NCBI RefSeq assembly: GCF_007680605.1
Contig: NZ_VEIO01000001.1
Location: forward strand, 1,736,001 to 1,800,000
Reading direction: 5' to 3'
DNA from: Paenibacillus xylanexedens
GTDB taxonomy: Bacteria > Bacillota > Bacilli > Paenibacillales > Paenibacillaceae
DNA: 64,000 nucleotides
Of this stretch, positions 42,826 through 51,258 are shown piece after piece; the stretch's first letter is position 1; every line of letters starts with the position of its first letter. The notes under the pieces are model-generated. The model was not told the DNA's origin. It was given only the letters and a program-made list of their open reading frames with translations, and made no database searches. Position numbers and translations under genes: made by a program.

Positions 42826-43455
42826 TTAATCAAAAAGGCCGCTGATCCATCTGTTTCTAATCACTTCAGGCTCATTGTAGTGACTATTCTCAAGTTTTGG
42901 TTTTAACCTCCAAAAACCTTTTTCCCACTGTGAACAATCGTGTTCAATATATTGAAGTCCGCTAATTACAGAATCAATATCAGAAGGGGAGAGATCGATG
43001 AGTTCTTTTTTATGGAATAGGGCTGTAAAGCCATGTTCAATAGAAATTCTGCAGTTTTTGTTAAAATTAAGGGAATAGTATGAATGCCCATCTTTAGCAT
43101 GGTCATGTAGAATCTGAAGTATAGGAAAACCTACATATGAATGGATATCCTCTATCTCTTTAGGATAAATCGTTTCAAACGAGTGATCTTGTTCATCATA
43201 TATCTCATAGGCAATCCCGTATGATTGCCATTCCAACAAACTTTCTAAGAAGATCGTATATATCTCGTGAAAATGCTTTTTAACATAATGAATTGTATTT
43301 AAATCTTCCGTGGTTAGTGCATGAGTAGTATCGATAAACGTAGTAAGCAAATAAATTTCCGTATTAAATAAATCTACCGAAGCTTTAACCTCCAATGACC
43401 CATCCCAACTTTGATATTTTTCGATGTATCGCAATTGATCTACTGCTCTGTTCAT
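42826..43455 (-). CDS. Hypothetical protein of 209 residues
   Basis: A soluble acidic/aromatic protein with GAGGTG before ATG 43455. It begins with a charged helix (RYIEKYQSWDGSLEVKASVD), then a His-rich middle (NTIHYVKKHFHEIYTIFLES) and a Trp-rich end (WEKGFWRLKPKLEN). Together with its length this loosely recalls immunity-like or DUF6985-type proteins, but I cannot assign it. It lies between the 152-bp repeats. No partner toxin gene is adjacent. Confidence 0.65.
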   Translation of the reverse strand: MNRAVDQLRYIEKYQSWDGSLEVKASVDLFNTEIYLLTTFIDTTHALTTEDLNTIHYVKKHFHEIYTIFLESLLEWQSYGIAYEIYDEQDHSFETIYPKEIEDIHSYVGFPILQILHDHAKDGHSYYSLNFNKNCRISIEHGFTALFHKKELIDLSPSDIDSVISGLQYIEHDCSQWEKGFWRLKPKLENSHYNEPEVIRNRWISGLFD

Positions 43456-43754
43456 TGTTCACCTCATAATTAATCTTTATTGAATGGCAGCTATTCAAAT
43501 TAAAAATGCAACGTGAAATAAATGTGTTAAAAGGTTGATATGCTTGGAGATAAAATACTTGATATGCGACATATAACACTAAAAAGTAGAAATGTACCGT
43601 GCTTAGCAAAGCAAACCTTTGTTTAAAAGTGATATGTTCTCTCCATCACTAATTAATATAACAGAAAATTATTAGGCATAATAGAATAACAACGAAAGTG
43701 TAGGGAAGAAGACATAGCACTTGTCGGGAACAAGAACTTGTACTGATTTTGATA

Positions 43755-43898
43755 GGCCTTGCACAAAGAGGAATTGGACAGTTACAACTCCTACAGCCAT
43801 TTTGGGGCTTGTTACTTTCAGCTCTTATTCTACATGAACAGTTGGATGGCTCACCTTTTTTTGTAAACACTTGTGTCGTAACAGGCAGGACAGGATAA
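43755..43898 (+). pseudogene. C-terminal remnant of an EamA/DMT transporter
   Basis: An open stretch reads GLAQRGIGQLQLLQPFWGLL, then SALILHEQLDGSPFFVNTCV before a stop at 43896-43898. This is the last helix pair of an EamA transporter (QLQLLQPF-GL and HE motif). Nothing upstream encodes the rest, and a degenerate dispersed-repeat fragment lies directly before it. The remaining 43456-43754 shows no gene. Confidence 0.6.
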
Positions 43899-43962
43899 CC
43901 ATGTTATCGAACATTAGATAATAAGGGGATTTTATAAAGGTCAATTGACTAGGAGTGAGGGT

Positions 43963-44631
43963 ATGAAATTATTACTGACATCTGCAGGCGTTAATAATCA
44001 AAGTATACACAATGCGTTAGTTGGCATGCTGGACAAGCCGATTGCTGACTCCAATGCCCTGTGCATTCCCACGGCAATGTACGGACATCCCTGGGTTGGC
44101 CCTGGCGTCAAAACCTGGGAGTTTATCAGCGGGAAATCCGAGAATCCCATGGTTGACCTGGGCTGGAAGTCTGTAGGCGTGCTGGAGCTCACCGCACTGC
44201 CAAGCATCAGCAGAGAACACTGGGAGCCCCTGGTCCGGGAAACAGACGTCTTGCTGGTATCGGGTGGCGATGCTCTCTTCCTATACCATTGGATGCGACA
44301 ATCCGGACTGGCAGAACTCTTGCCTTCACTGAAGGCCGTTTATGTGGGAATGAGCGCCGGCAGTATGGTGATGGCACCTAAGATCGGGGAATACTTTGTG
44401 GGGTGGACTTCACCTACCGGTGGCGATGAAACGTTGGGACTGGTTGATTTTGCAATTTTTCCGCACCTTGATCATGTCATGCTGCCACATAACACGATGG
44501 CTGCAGCTGAGAGCTGGGTCGCAGAGATTCAAGGGCCGGCATATGCAATCGATGATCAGACCGCCATCAAGGTGATCGATGGAGTAGTAGAAGTGGTTTC
44601 CGAAGGGAATTGGAGGTATTTTGCGCTCTAA
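43963..44631 (+). CDS. Peptidase S51 (dipeptidase E/cyanophycinase-like) protein
   Basis: 222 residues with the Class I glutamine-amidotransferase-like fold of the S51 family. The nucleophile elbow is VGMSAGSMVM (catalytic Ser), the strand-turn before it is DVLLVSGGDALFLYHW, and the later Asp/His/Glu region is VDFAIFPHLDHVMLPHN. Members hydrolyse aspartyl dipeptides or cyanophycin-like bonds in the cytoplasm; substrate here is unknown. ATG 43963 is preceded by AGGAGTGAGGG. It is monocistronic, closed by a perfect 14-bp hairpin terminator. Confidence 0.88.
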   Translation: MKLLLTSAGVNNQSIHNALVGMLDKPIADSNALCIPTAMYGHPWVGPGVKTWEFISGKSENPMVDLGWKSVGVLELTALPSISREHWEPLVRETDVLLVSGGDALFLYHWMRQSGLAELLPSLKAVYVGMSAGSMVMAPKIGEYFVGWTSPTGGDETLGLVDFAIFPHLDHVMLPHNTMAAAESWVAEIQGPAYAIDDQTAIKVIDGVVEVVSEGNWRYFAL

Positions 44632-44680
44632 GATTCCTCACTGGTGAAGAAACGGGATACAATAATCCAATATGACCAAG

Positions 44681-44713
44681 AAAAGCAGCCGATCTACGTG
44701 ATCGGCTGCTTTT
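44681..44713 (+). terminator. Intrinsic terminator
   Basis: AAAGCAGCCGATC pairs perfectly with GATCGGCTGCTTT around TACGT, with A- and T-rich flanks. It closes the S51 gene. Confidence 0.95.
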
Positions 44714-44759
44714 CTTCTGCTAACGGGCATTTGAGTTGAGGTCGACCCTTTTTGAAAGC

Positions 44760-44816
44760 TTGACAAGATCAAAACATTTATATATAACTAATTTAGTTAT
44801 AACCATTATGGTTATA
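44760..44816 (+). promoter_or_regulatory. Promoter of the VOC gene with two overlapping perfect palindromes
   Basis: TTGACA (44760-44765), 17-bp spacer, TATAAC (44783-44788). Two 19-bp perfect palindromes follow: TATAACTAA-T-TTAGTTATA (44783-44801) and TATAACCAT-T-ATGGTTATA (44798-44816), sharing four bases. They cover the -10 and start site, so a dimeric repressor such as the nearby Rrf2 protein could block transcription. Confidence 0.8.
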
Positions 44817-44843
44817 TTTAAAGAATGAAAATTGGAGGTTAAC

Positions 44844-45206
44844 ATGAAAATCATCAATCATTTTATACCTGTTTTTACCGATCACCTGGAACTAACTGTT
44901 ACATATTATGAATCTCTTGCTAACCGATCTATGGATCGCACGTGGAATATTCCCGAGGCTGGCTTATCTTTAGCCACTGTATATCCTTACGTCATTGTAT
45001 CTGGAAGTCCAGAGGCCTTGGAGCCTGCTAGATCGCTCCGTGCAGTGGTGTATGTTGATTCCATGAACGAATTAAAGGCAGAATTAAAAAAACAAAATAC
45101 CCTTATCGTAAGAGATCAGCATGGTCCTATTGGTCCAAGCGTTTTTGTTCAACATCCGGATGGTAGTTTTATTGAATATGTTGAGCCTGCCCAGGCTTCT
45201 GTCTGA
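44844..45206 (+). CDS. VOC-superfamily (glyoxalase/bleomycin-resistance-like) protein
   Basis: 120 residues, a single vicinal-oxygen-chelate domain pair. NHFIPVFTDHLELTVTYYES gives the first beta-alpha-beta module, and HGPIGPSVFVQHPDGSFIEY the characteristic C-terminal strand with the metal-ligand Glu. The exact reaction is unknown; such small proteins are often metal-dependent lyases or binding proteins for electrophiles or antibiotics. GGAGG precedes ATG 44844. It is driven by a promoter with two palindromes and converges on an Rrf2 regulator gene, its likely repressor. Confidence 0.88.
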   Translation: MKIINHFIPVFTDHLELTVTYYESLANRSMDRTWNIPEAGLSLATVYPYVIVSGSPEALEPARSLRAVVYVDSMNELKAELKKQNTLIVRDQHGPIGPSVFVQHPDGSFIEYVEPAQASV

Positions 45207-45224
45207 ATTGGTGCAAAATCAAAA

Positions 45225-45270
45225 AATGTAAAATAAGCTACTCCGATAGAGGAGTAGCTTATTTTACATT
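45225..45270. terminator. 20-bp perfect bidirectional terminator
   Basis: Positions 45225-45244 pair perfectly with 45251-45270 around a 6-nt loop, with A-runs before and T-rich outer stem. The stem overlaps the stop codon of the leftward Rrf2 gene and ends the VOC gene. Confidence 0.9.
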
Positions 45271-45693
45271 GGCCTTCATACGTAGTTGTTCTACAATCTG
45301 AGCTAGAGTAACAGAAGCTAGTTCATGCTCCATAGCCTTCTGTGCATTAGAGAGTTGGGGCAATAGAATGGATTCAATGTTCGTTCCTACCGTACAATTG
45401 GGGTCAGTATCCTTGTGAATTTTGAAAAGCTGACTTCCATCCACAGATTCGACTGCTTGGAAGATATCCAGTAGGGTTAATCTTTCAGGAGATATCAGAA
45501 GAGAGGCTCCCGCAACTCCTGGTTTTGTTTCAATATAACCTGCTTTTTTGAGCTGGGCCATAATCCTTCTAATGACTACAGGGTTGCTATTGATGCTACG
45601 GGCAATTCGATCGCCTGTACTATATAGGGGATCCAGCGAGATCATGGAAAGAATATGGACTGCCATTGAAAAGCGACTACTTATTTGTTTCAA
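45259..45693 (-). CDS. Rrf2 family transcriptional regulator
   Basis: About 144 residues from TTG 45693, which follows AAGGTGAGC; the ATG at 45729 has no ribosome binding site. The Rrf2 winged helix reads FSMAVHILSMISL then STGDRIARSINSNPVVIRRI and KKAGYIETKPGVAGASL. Only one cysteine is present (PNCTVG), so it is not an Fe-S type NsrR/IscR protein; it resembles the YwnA/YwgB-like branch. It converges on the VOC gene, whose promoter has tandem 19-bp palindromes, and probably represses it. Confidence 0.88.
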   Translation of the reverse strand: MKQISSRFSMAVHILSMISLDPLYSTGDRIARSINSNPVVIRRIMAQLKKAGYIETKPGVAGASLLISPERLTLLDIFQAVESVDGSQLFKIHKDTDPNCTVGTNIESILLPQLSNAQKAMEHELASVTLAQIVEQLRMKANVK

Positions 45694-45953
45694 TCTGCTC
45701 ACCTTCTTTGCTAAATAGTATAGTTTCATTTAAAGAACAGGTCAATCGACGGTATGGTTTTGAGCCAGAAAGGTTGCATCATATTGCGGATGAAATTATG
45801 TCAGTGGTAAAATCTGTCTAAGAGCAATCCAGCATCTAGAAAAAGGCTATATTGTAATTTCAGCAGGGGAAACGATCAACCTTATTTTGGAGTAAATAAA
45901 AGAAGCCCGTTCTTTCAGAGCTCTTGAAAAATATATAAGAGGAGGCCACTCAT

Positions 45954-46919
45954 TTGAAGGCACTTGTATTTCATAAATTCGGAGGACCGGAAGTACTAGA
46001 ATATCTTGAAATTTCGGATCCAGTTATCGGGCCTGACGAAATATTAGTAAGTATGAAAGCCATCGGATTGAATTTTGCAGATATCTATAGAAGGAAAGGG
46101 AACTATCATCTTACCGGGAACTCCCCGTTTATTTTAGGTTATGAAGGGGCAGGAGTCGTTGAAAAAACGGGAGCTAATGTCCAGGGAATCAGCGTTGGCG
46201 ACCCTGTTGCATTTGCAGATGTCCCCCATGCTAACGCAGAAAAAGTAGCTGTTCCTATAGAAAAGGCAATTCCTATTCCAGAGACCGTTTCATTTGACAA
46301 AGCGGCTTCTGTTTTACTGCAAGGGTTGACTGCCCACTATTTAACAAAAGATAGTTATGCGGTTAAGGAGAATGATGTAATTCTAGTTCATGCCGCAGCA
46401 GGGGGCGTTGGACAGTTGCTTGTTCAAATAGCAAAGCTCTTCGGTGGGAGGGTCATTGGTTTAACCTCCTCGATGGAGAAGGCACTGGCAGTTAAAAACT
46501 CTGGAGGGAATCCGGTTTTTTTGTACTCGGATGATTGGAAAAGAAAAGTCATGGAGGAGACAAACGGAAAAGGTGTGGATGTTGTCTATGACTCAGTAGG
46601 ATCCACGCTCGAAGATAGTTTTGCAGTCACTCGTATTGGGGGGACGGTTGTATTTTATGGAATGGCAGGGGGAGACCCTGCTCCAGTTGATCCACGGATG
46701 TTGATGGATACGTCAAAAACGTTGACTGGTGGCGATCTTTGGAATTTCCTTACTTCCCGCGAGGAACGGGCAACCCGTTCAGCCGAGTTGTTCCGCTGGA
46801 TCGAAGAGGGGAAAATAACGGTATCCGAGCCTACGGTATTTGCACTACGAGATGGAAGAAAAGCGCATGAATTTCTGGAAAGCCGCAAAAGCACGGGGAA
46901 AATCTTATTAAGACCATAA
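45954..46919 (+). CDS. Zinc-independent quinone oxidoreductase (MDR family)
   Basis: 321 residues of the medium-chain dehydrogenase/reductase family, quinone oxidoreductase (QOR) branch. The N-terminal KALVFHKFGGPEVLEYLEIS, MKAIGLNFADIYRRKGNY, and NADPH motif VHAAAGGVGQLLVQIAKLFG are characteristic; no structural or catalytic zinc cysteines are present. It reduces quinones or enones with NADPH. The start is TTG 45954 with AGAGGAGG upstream. The 240 bp upstream hold two short remnants (such as YGFEPERLHHIADEIMSVVK near 45750) that I cannot identify. Copy 2 of the 152-bp repeat with its terminator follows. Confidence 0.92.
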   Translation: MKALVFHKFGGPEVLEYLEISDPVIGPDEILVSMKAIGLNFADIYRRKGNYHLTGNSPFILGYEGAGVVEKTGANVQGISVGDPVAFADVPHANAEKVAVPIEKAIPIPETVSFDKAASVLLQGLTAHYLTKDSYAVKENDVILVHAAAGGVGQLLVQIAKLFGGRVIGLTSSMEKALAVKNSGGNPVFLYSDDWKRKVMEETNGKGVDVVYDSVGSTLEDSFAVTRIGGTVVFYGMAGGDPAPVDPRMLMDTSKTLTGGDLWNFLTSREERATRSAELFRWIEEGKITVSEPTVFALRDGRKAHEFLESRKSTGKILLRP

Positions 46920-46959
46920 AATCTTATGAATCTAACCAAAACTCAAGCTAGCTATTCTT

Positions 46960-47111
46960 GCTGTATACAATGACAACTAAATCTATTTATGGTGTTTGAA
47001 TTCTATAGCATTATTCCATGTTTATCCGTTGCTCAGCCAGAAACATGTCTTGCGGATAATATAGCTAAAGGTACCTCTCCACAGAGGTGCCTTTTTTTGT
47101 TTATGATAACG
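46960..47111. repeat. 152-bp direct repeat, copy 2
   Basis: It repeats 42562-42713 with about eight mismatches counted by eye, including the last seven codons of the methyltransferase gene (now out of context) and the terminator (47069-47100). It acts as the terminator of the quinone oxidoreductase gene. Confidence 0.9.
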
Positions 47112-47191
47112 TTCAATCTCCCCATAAACTTTATGATTTTATAATCAATTGGTCATATAAAGCCTAGTTCCTATATATTATAATACGGCAC

Positions 47192-47205
47192 GTTAAGCGC
47201 TTACA
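47192..47205. promoter_or_regulatory. Candidate cre (CcpA) site
   Basis: GTTAAGCGCTTACA differs only in its first two bases from the palindromic cre TGTAAGCGCTTACA. It sits 8 bp downstream of a TATAAT (47179-47184; no clear -35), suggesting carbon catabolite repression of the sugar ABC operon. The rest of 46920-47349 holds only the repeat copy and this leader. Confidence 0.55.
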
Positions 47206-47349
47206 ACACGGACTTTTAGAATTGTTTGAAAGGTTAGAATTATGTTAAGGATGGTGGTCCCAAGATGGATTGTAACTGCTTAAATTAACAGAACTAACTA
47301 GTCAGCCGACTTTTCAAATGCATAACAAAAAAGAGAGGATGACGAACAA

Positions 47350-48687
47350 ATGAAAAAACGCAGTGCTTTAATCTCCATCGTTACACTCCTTATTATGTCA
47401 CTTGTTTTTACTGCATGTGGTAATTCTTCTGGTTCAAAAACGGAAACAAAGCAATTAGGGGCTAATGCCGGTGAGAATGCAACAGAATTATCATTTTGGA
47501 CATTCGTAGATTTGCACGGCAAGCATTTGGATAAAATGCTGGGGTTATGGAACGAGCAGAACCCAGACAAACAGATTAAGTTAAATGTAACGGTTATGCC
47601 TTACGATGATATGCATAACAAGCTCTTACTGGCAGTTACAAGCGGAAAAGGTGCTCCTGATATCGCGGATATCGAGCTAGGTAAATTCCCTAAATTTTTG
47701 GAAGGTGACAACGTTCCCCTGGAATCTTTGAATGATGTATTTACACCGTACAAAGACACTGTTGTTCCTTCACGTGTCGAGATTTACTCCAAAGCCGATC
47801 AGGTTTATGGCTTTGATTATCACGTAGGCGCTACGCTTGCTTTCTACAACACTGAAATTCTCGAACAAGCAGGGGTTGACTACAAGACCATCAAAACGTG
47901 GGAAGATTACAAACAAGCAGGTATCCAGGTTTACGAAAAGACTGGCAAGTACTTAGGTACTGCTGATACGTCAGCTTCGTTCCAAGCATCGCTGCTACTA
48001 GCTCAGCAAAATGCTGATTTTACAGATGAAAATGGTAATCCAAAAGTGAATTCGCCTGAAATGATTAAAGCGTTTGAAATGTTAGTCGATCTGCAGAAGA
48101 ACAATGTTATTCATACGATCCCTGGCGGACAACCCGACACAGAAGAAGCAAAAGGCGAATATAACAAAGGCAACTACGCAAGTGCATTAATGCCTGAGTG
48201 GTACATGTCCCGCTTTGTAAACGAAATGAAAGACCTTAAAGGGAAGTATGCAATAGCTCCATTGCCTGTATTCGAAGAAGGTAACCCTCGTTCCGTTGGC
48301 TTAGGCGGTACTGGCACGGTTGTTACTAAGAATGGTACAGACGTTCAGTTGGCAAAAGAATTTGTAGCCTTTGCTAAGCTTTCGAAAGAAGCTACGACTG
48401 AAATCTGGAATACACTTGGATTTGACCCAATCAACATGGAAGTATGGAAAGATGATGCAGTTACGAAAAACCCTGAAAATGAATACGTCCAATACTTTAA
48501 AACAAATGCATTTGATACTTTGAATGAAATCAAGGACGAAATTCAAGCGATCAAGTCCGTTAAAGCTTCACCAACCATCGGCAACATATTCAATACGATT
48601 ACTTTGAACGCGATCTTTGAAGATGGCCAAGACGTGAAGGAAGCGTTGGATGAAGCACAAGCAGCCATTGAACAAGAATTGAAATAA
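47350..48687 (+). CDS. Sugar ABC transporter substrate-binding lipoprotein
   Basis: 445 residues of the CUT1/MalE-type extracellular binding protein family. A lipoprotein signal ends in LVFTAC; the mature part begins with a Gly/Ser/Glu linker. Family markers include ATELSFWTFVDLHGKHLD, PDIADIELGKFPKFL, and GLGGTGTVVTKNG. It binds a sugar or oligosaccharide outside the cell. ATG 47350 is preceded by GAGAGGATG. Two permease genes follow, so this is the first gene of a three-gene import operon. No ATPase gene is present, as is usual in Paenibacillus (a shared MsmX-type ATPase). Confidence 0.93.
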   Translation: MKKRSALISIVTLLIMSLVFTACGNSSGSKTETKQLGANAGENATELSFWTFVDLHGKHLDKMLGLWNEQNPDKQIKLNVTVMPYDDMHNKLLLAVTSGKGAPDIADIELGKFPKFLEGDNVPLESLNDVFTPYKDTVVPSRVEIYSKADQVYGFDYHVGATLAFYNTEILEQAGVDYKTIKTWEDYKQAGIQVYEKTGKYLGTADTSASFQASLLLAQQNADFTDENGNPKVNSPEMIKAFEMLVDLQKNNVIHTIPGGQPDTEEAKGEYNKGNYASALMPEWYMSRFVNEMKDLKGKYAIAPLPVFEEGNPRSVGLGGTGTVVTKNGTDVQLAKEFVAFAKLSKEATTEIWNTLGFDPINMEVWKDDAVTKNPENEYVQYFKTNAFDTLNEIKDEIQAIKSVKASPTIGNIFNTITLNAIFEDGQDVKEALDEAQAAIEQELK

Positions 48688-48709
48688 ATATAATAAGTGA
48701 ATAGTTTGA

Positions 48710-48748
48710 TTAAACCTGTCGCTTAGGTATAGTGGTCGGCAGGTTTAA
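48710..48748 (+). terminator. Intercistronic hairpin in sugar ABC operon
   Basis: TTAAACCTG (48710-48718) pairs with CAGGTTTAA (48740-48748). No T-run follows. Typical of structures that stabilise the binding-protein mRNA or attenuate read-through to the permease genes. Confidence 0.7.
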
Positions 48749-48772
48749 CCATAGTCAAGGGAGATTGAGAAT

Positions 48773-49669
48773 ATGATAAAGAGATTTGTATACTCTCAGA
48801 AAGTTGCACCTTATGTTTTTGTATTACCATTTATACTTATATTTTTAATGTTCTGGTTTTTCCCGCTTATAAATTCATTCGTAATGAGCTTTCAAGATAG
48901 GATGTTGGGACAGGATCCTAAATGGATTGGTGAAGCGAATTATTCGAAATTGCTTACAGATAAAGTGTTTTTGATCTCTATTAAAAATAGCGTTGTGTAC
49001 ATGTTAGGAACCTTAGTGCTGTTAATTCCCTTTCCCATGTTATTCGCCGTTATGATCAACAGTAAGTTAATGAGGGGAAGAGAGTTTTTTAAATCTTCGT
49101 TCTTTCTCCCTGCATTGACATCTGTCGCAGTTGCGGGGACCATTTTCCGCCTGACATTCGGTGAAATGGAAGGTTCATTAATGAACAGTTTCCTGGGTCT
49201 ATTTGGTGTAGAGCCTATTAAATTTTTGAAAGACGGAAGTTGGAGTATGGCAGCACTGTTAATCCTCGCATGTTGGAGATGGACGGGCGTTAATATGCTT
49301 TACTATCTATCGGGTTTGAAAAGCATTGACAATGAATACTATGAGGCTGCTTCAATTGACGGTGCATCTGCTTGGCAGAAGTTTAGAATGATCACAATGC
49401 CATTATTGAAGCCGACCACGGTATATGTTACCACAATTAGTGTTTATGCAGGTTTAGCCATGTTTACCGAGAGTCTGATGATGTTCAACGGTAACAAATC
49501 ACCCCAGAATATTGGTTTAACCATTGTTGGATACTTGTATAGACAAGGGATTGAGCAGAATAAGCTGGGTTACGCAGCTGCAGTTGGTATCATTCTGTTG
49601 GTCATTGCTATGGTTATCAATTTAACGCAGTTGAAATTTAGTGGAATGTTCAAGAAGGAGGAGGATTAG
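48773..49669 (+). CDS. Sugar ABC transporter permease (MalF type)
   Basis: 298 residues with six membrane helices. The first is YVFVLPFILIFLMFWFFPLI, and the EAA loop reads EAASIDGASAWQKFRMITMP, which contacts the ATPase. It pairs with the second permease to form the channel. ATG 48773 follows AAGGGAG. The next gene begins 1 bp after its stop. The transported sugar cannot be told; no glycosidase or kinase gene is adjacent. Confidence 0.94.
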   Translation: MIKRFVYSQKVAPYVFVLPFILIFLMFWFFPLINSFVMSFQDRMLGQDPKWIGEANYSKLLTDKVFLISIKNSVVYMLGTLVLLIPFPMLFAVMINSKLMRGREFFKSSFFLPALTSVAVAGTIFRLTFGEMEGSLMNSFLGLFGVEPIKFLKDGSWSMAALLILACWRWTGVNMLYYLSGLKSIDNEYYEAASIDGASAWQKFRMITMPLLKPTTVYVTTISVYAGLAMFTESLMMFNGNKSPQNIGLTIVGYLYRQGIEQNKLGYAAAVGIILLVIAMVINLTQLKFSGMFKKEED

Positions 49670-49670
49670 A

Positions 49671-50519
49671 GTGGGCAAAAGTCAGACGAGAAGTGATTTC
49701 ATCTCTAGAATAGTAATGATTTGTTTCTTCGTTATACTATTCGTTATCATTATGATTCCATTCTATGCAGTGGCCCTATCTTCCTTTAAGCCAGGTGAAT
49801 CATTAATTAGATATGGTCTTAACCTAAGTTTGGATTTTGAAATCATGAGTTTTGATAATTTCATCTATCTTTTTACTGGAGAACATGATTATTTTGTTTG
49901 GTTTTGGAATAGTATGATTTTAACCATCGTTCAAGTGGTTTTAACACTTTTTGTAAGCGCATTTGTTGCATATGGTTTTGCAGCTTATCATTTTAAAGGT
50001 AAGAACTTCCTCTTTATATGTGTTTTGCTCATTATGATGGTGCCTTTCGAAATACTGCTGGTTCCTTTGTACAGTCTAATTAATGATTTGGGAATGGTGA
50101 ATAGCTATTCGGCAATCATTCTGCCCGGTATAGCCAATGCCGCAACCATATTTTTCTTCAGGCAATATCTACGAAGCATACCCAAAGAGATAATTCAATC
50201 TGGGCGGGTTGATGGAGCAAACGAGTATGCGATTTATTTCAGACTAATTATGCCGATTATGAAGCCATCCTTTGCTGCAATGGCCATTTTGAATGGTATG
50301 AATAGCTGGAATAATCTATTGTGGCCATTCATGGTGCTCGGAGATCAGAGTAAATATACACTTCCAATCGGTTTGAAAACGTTGTTAACCCCTTATGGCA
50401 ATAACTATGACCTATTGATCGTAGGCTCCTTTTTCTCCATCGTTCCCATTTTCATACTGTTCATTGCTTTTCAGAAATATTTCATAGACGGTATGACTGC
50501 AGGCGCTGTCAAAGGATAG
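49671..50519 (+). CDS. Sugar ABC transporter permease (MalG type)
   Basis: 282 residues from GTG 49671, which follows AAGGAGGAGG and lies 1 bp after the previous stop. Six helices; the EAA loop reads QSGRVDGANEYAIYFRLIMP. The C-terminus ends with KYFIDGMTAGAVKG, the usual end of MalG-type permeases. With the upstream permease and lipoprotein it forms a CUT1 importer that must use an ATPase encoded elsewhere. Confidence 0.94.
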   Translation: MGKSQTRSDFISRIVMICFFVILFVIIMIPFYAVALSSFKPGESLIRYGLNLSLDFEIMSFDNFIYLFTGEHDYFVWFWNSMILTIVQVVLTLFVSAFVAYGFAAYHFKGKNFLFICVLLIMMVPFEILLVPLYSLINDLGMVNSYSAIILPGIANAATIFFFRQYLRSIPKEIIQSGRVDGANEYAIYFRLIMPIMKPSFAAMAILNGMNSWNNLLWPFMVLGDQSKYTLPIGLKTLLTPYGNNYDLLIVGSFFSIVPIFILFIAFQKYFIDGMTAGAVKG

Positions 50520-50641
50520 TATATATTAACAGGTAATACGATGGGAATCCAACAACGAACATCACAAGACAGAAACGAATGAAGGGTTGTTCAACCATCG
50601 GACATGCTAGAGAATGAAAATGTCAATCCGCTCCAAGAAGA

Positions 50642-50683
50642 ACATCGAAGGCACCCTAATTGGGTACAGTGTGCCTTCGATGT
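50642..50683 (+). terminator. 13-bp hairpin after the sugar ABC operon
   Basis: ACATCGAAGGCAC (50642-50654) pairs perfectly with GTGCCTTCGATGT (50671-50683), 16-nt loop. No T-run, so termination may be imprecise. Confidence 0.7.
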
Positions 50684-51258
50684 CGCTCTAAAGATAATAC
50701 TCCGAACCGTATCATGAGGGCGGGATAGCTTAACAAATAAGTCGAAGAACGGGACTAACCTTGCTTAAAGAGGAATAAGATACCGTAATTAATAAAATGT
50801 TGTTCACGGAATACTTACGCTATCGCTAATATTAAATACTTTATATACATAAAAGAGCTCAATGAACTATGGAAAGAAGAGGGCGAGGTTCAGTCACACG
50901 TTGATAAATGTCCAAGGACAAACTTGTACCGATTGCAGGAATGGACAAGAGGATGTTGTGGTTCAAGGTGAAGTCGGTGAAAAGGAGCAACTGGGAAGAA
51001 CTCACTGATCGTAGATGAAGAGCAAATATGTTTGGATTAAGTGGATGTGATTTTAGTCCAATCCATTTTCTTCGTGAAGCTAGAGATGTAGACCAATCAA
51101 GGGAGATATACGATCCAGGCCATACTACCAAATAAGCCTACGTGGGAATAAGGCTCTCAACAGTACAATTTAATGTTGGAAATCATTACAATGTATCAAA
51201 AAATGTTGTTGGAGAACCATTGTAACAACAGCTTTTTACGATTGAAGGAGTGCTTAGC
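50684..51258. other. Gene-free interval containing a partial dispersed repeat
   Basis: Between the operon hairpin and the DUF421 gene I see no convincing gene. At 50909-50955 there is a fragment of the dispersed repeat (CCAAGGACAAACTTGTACC, then GATTGCAGGAATGGACAAG). The minus-strand open frame here is an artefact of the repeat. Confidence 0.55.

Noticed and set aside
43649..43870. Cys-rich 73-codon minus-strand frame
   Set aside because: It overlaps the EamA remnant on the other strand and lacks a start context.
50859..51131. 90-codon minus-strand frame with a Ser/Leu-rich product
   Set aside because: It reads through a dispersed-repeat fragment and has no ribosome binding site; the same peptide pieces appear wherever the repeat occurs.
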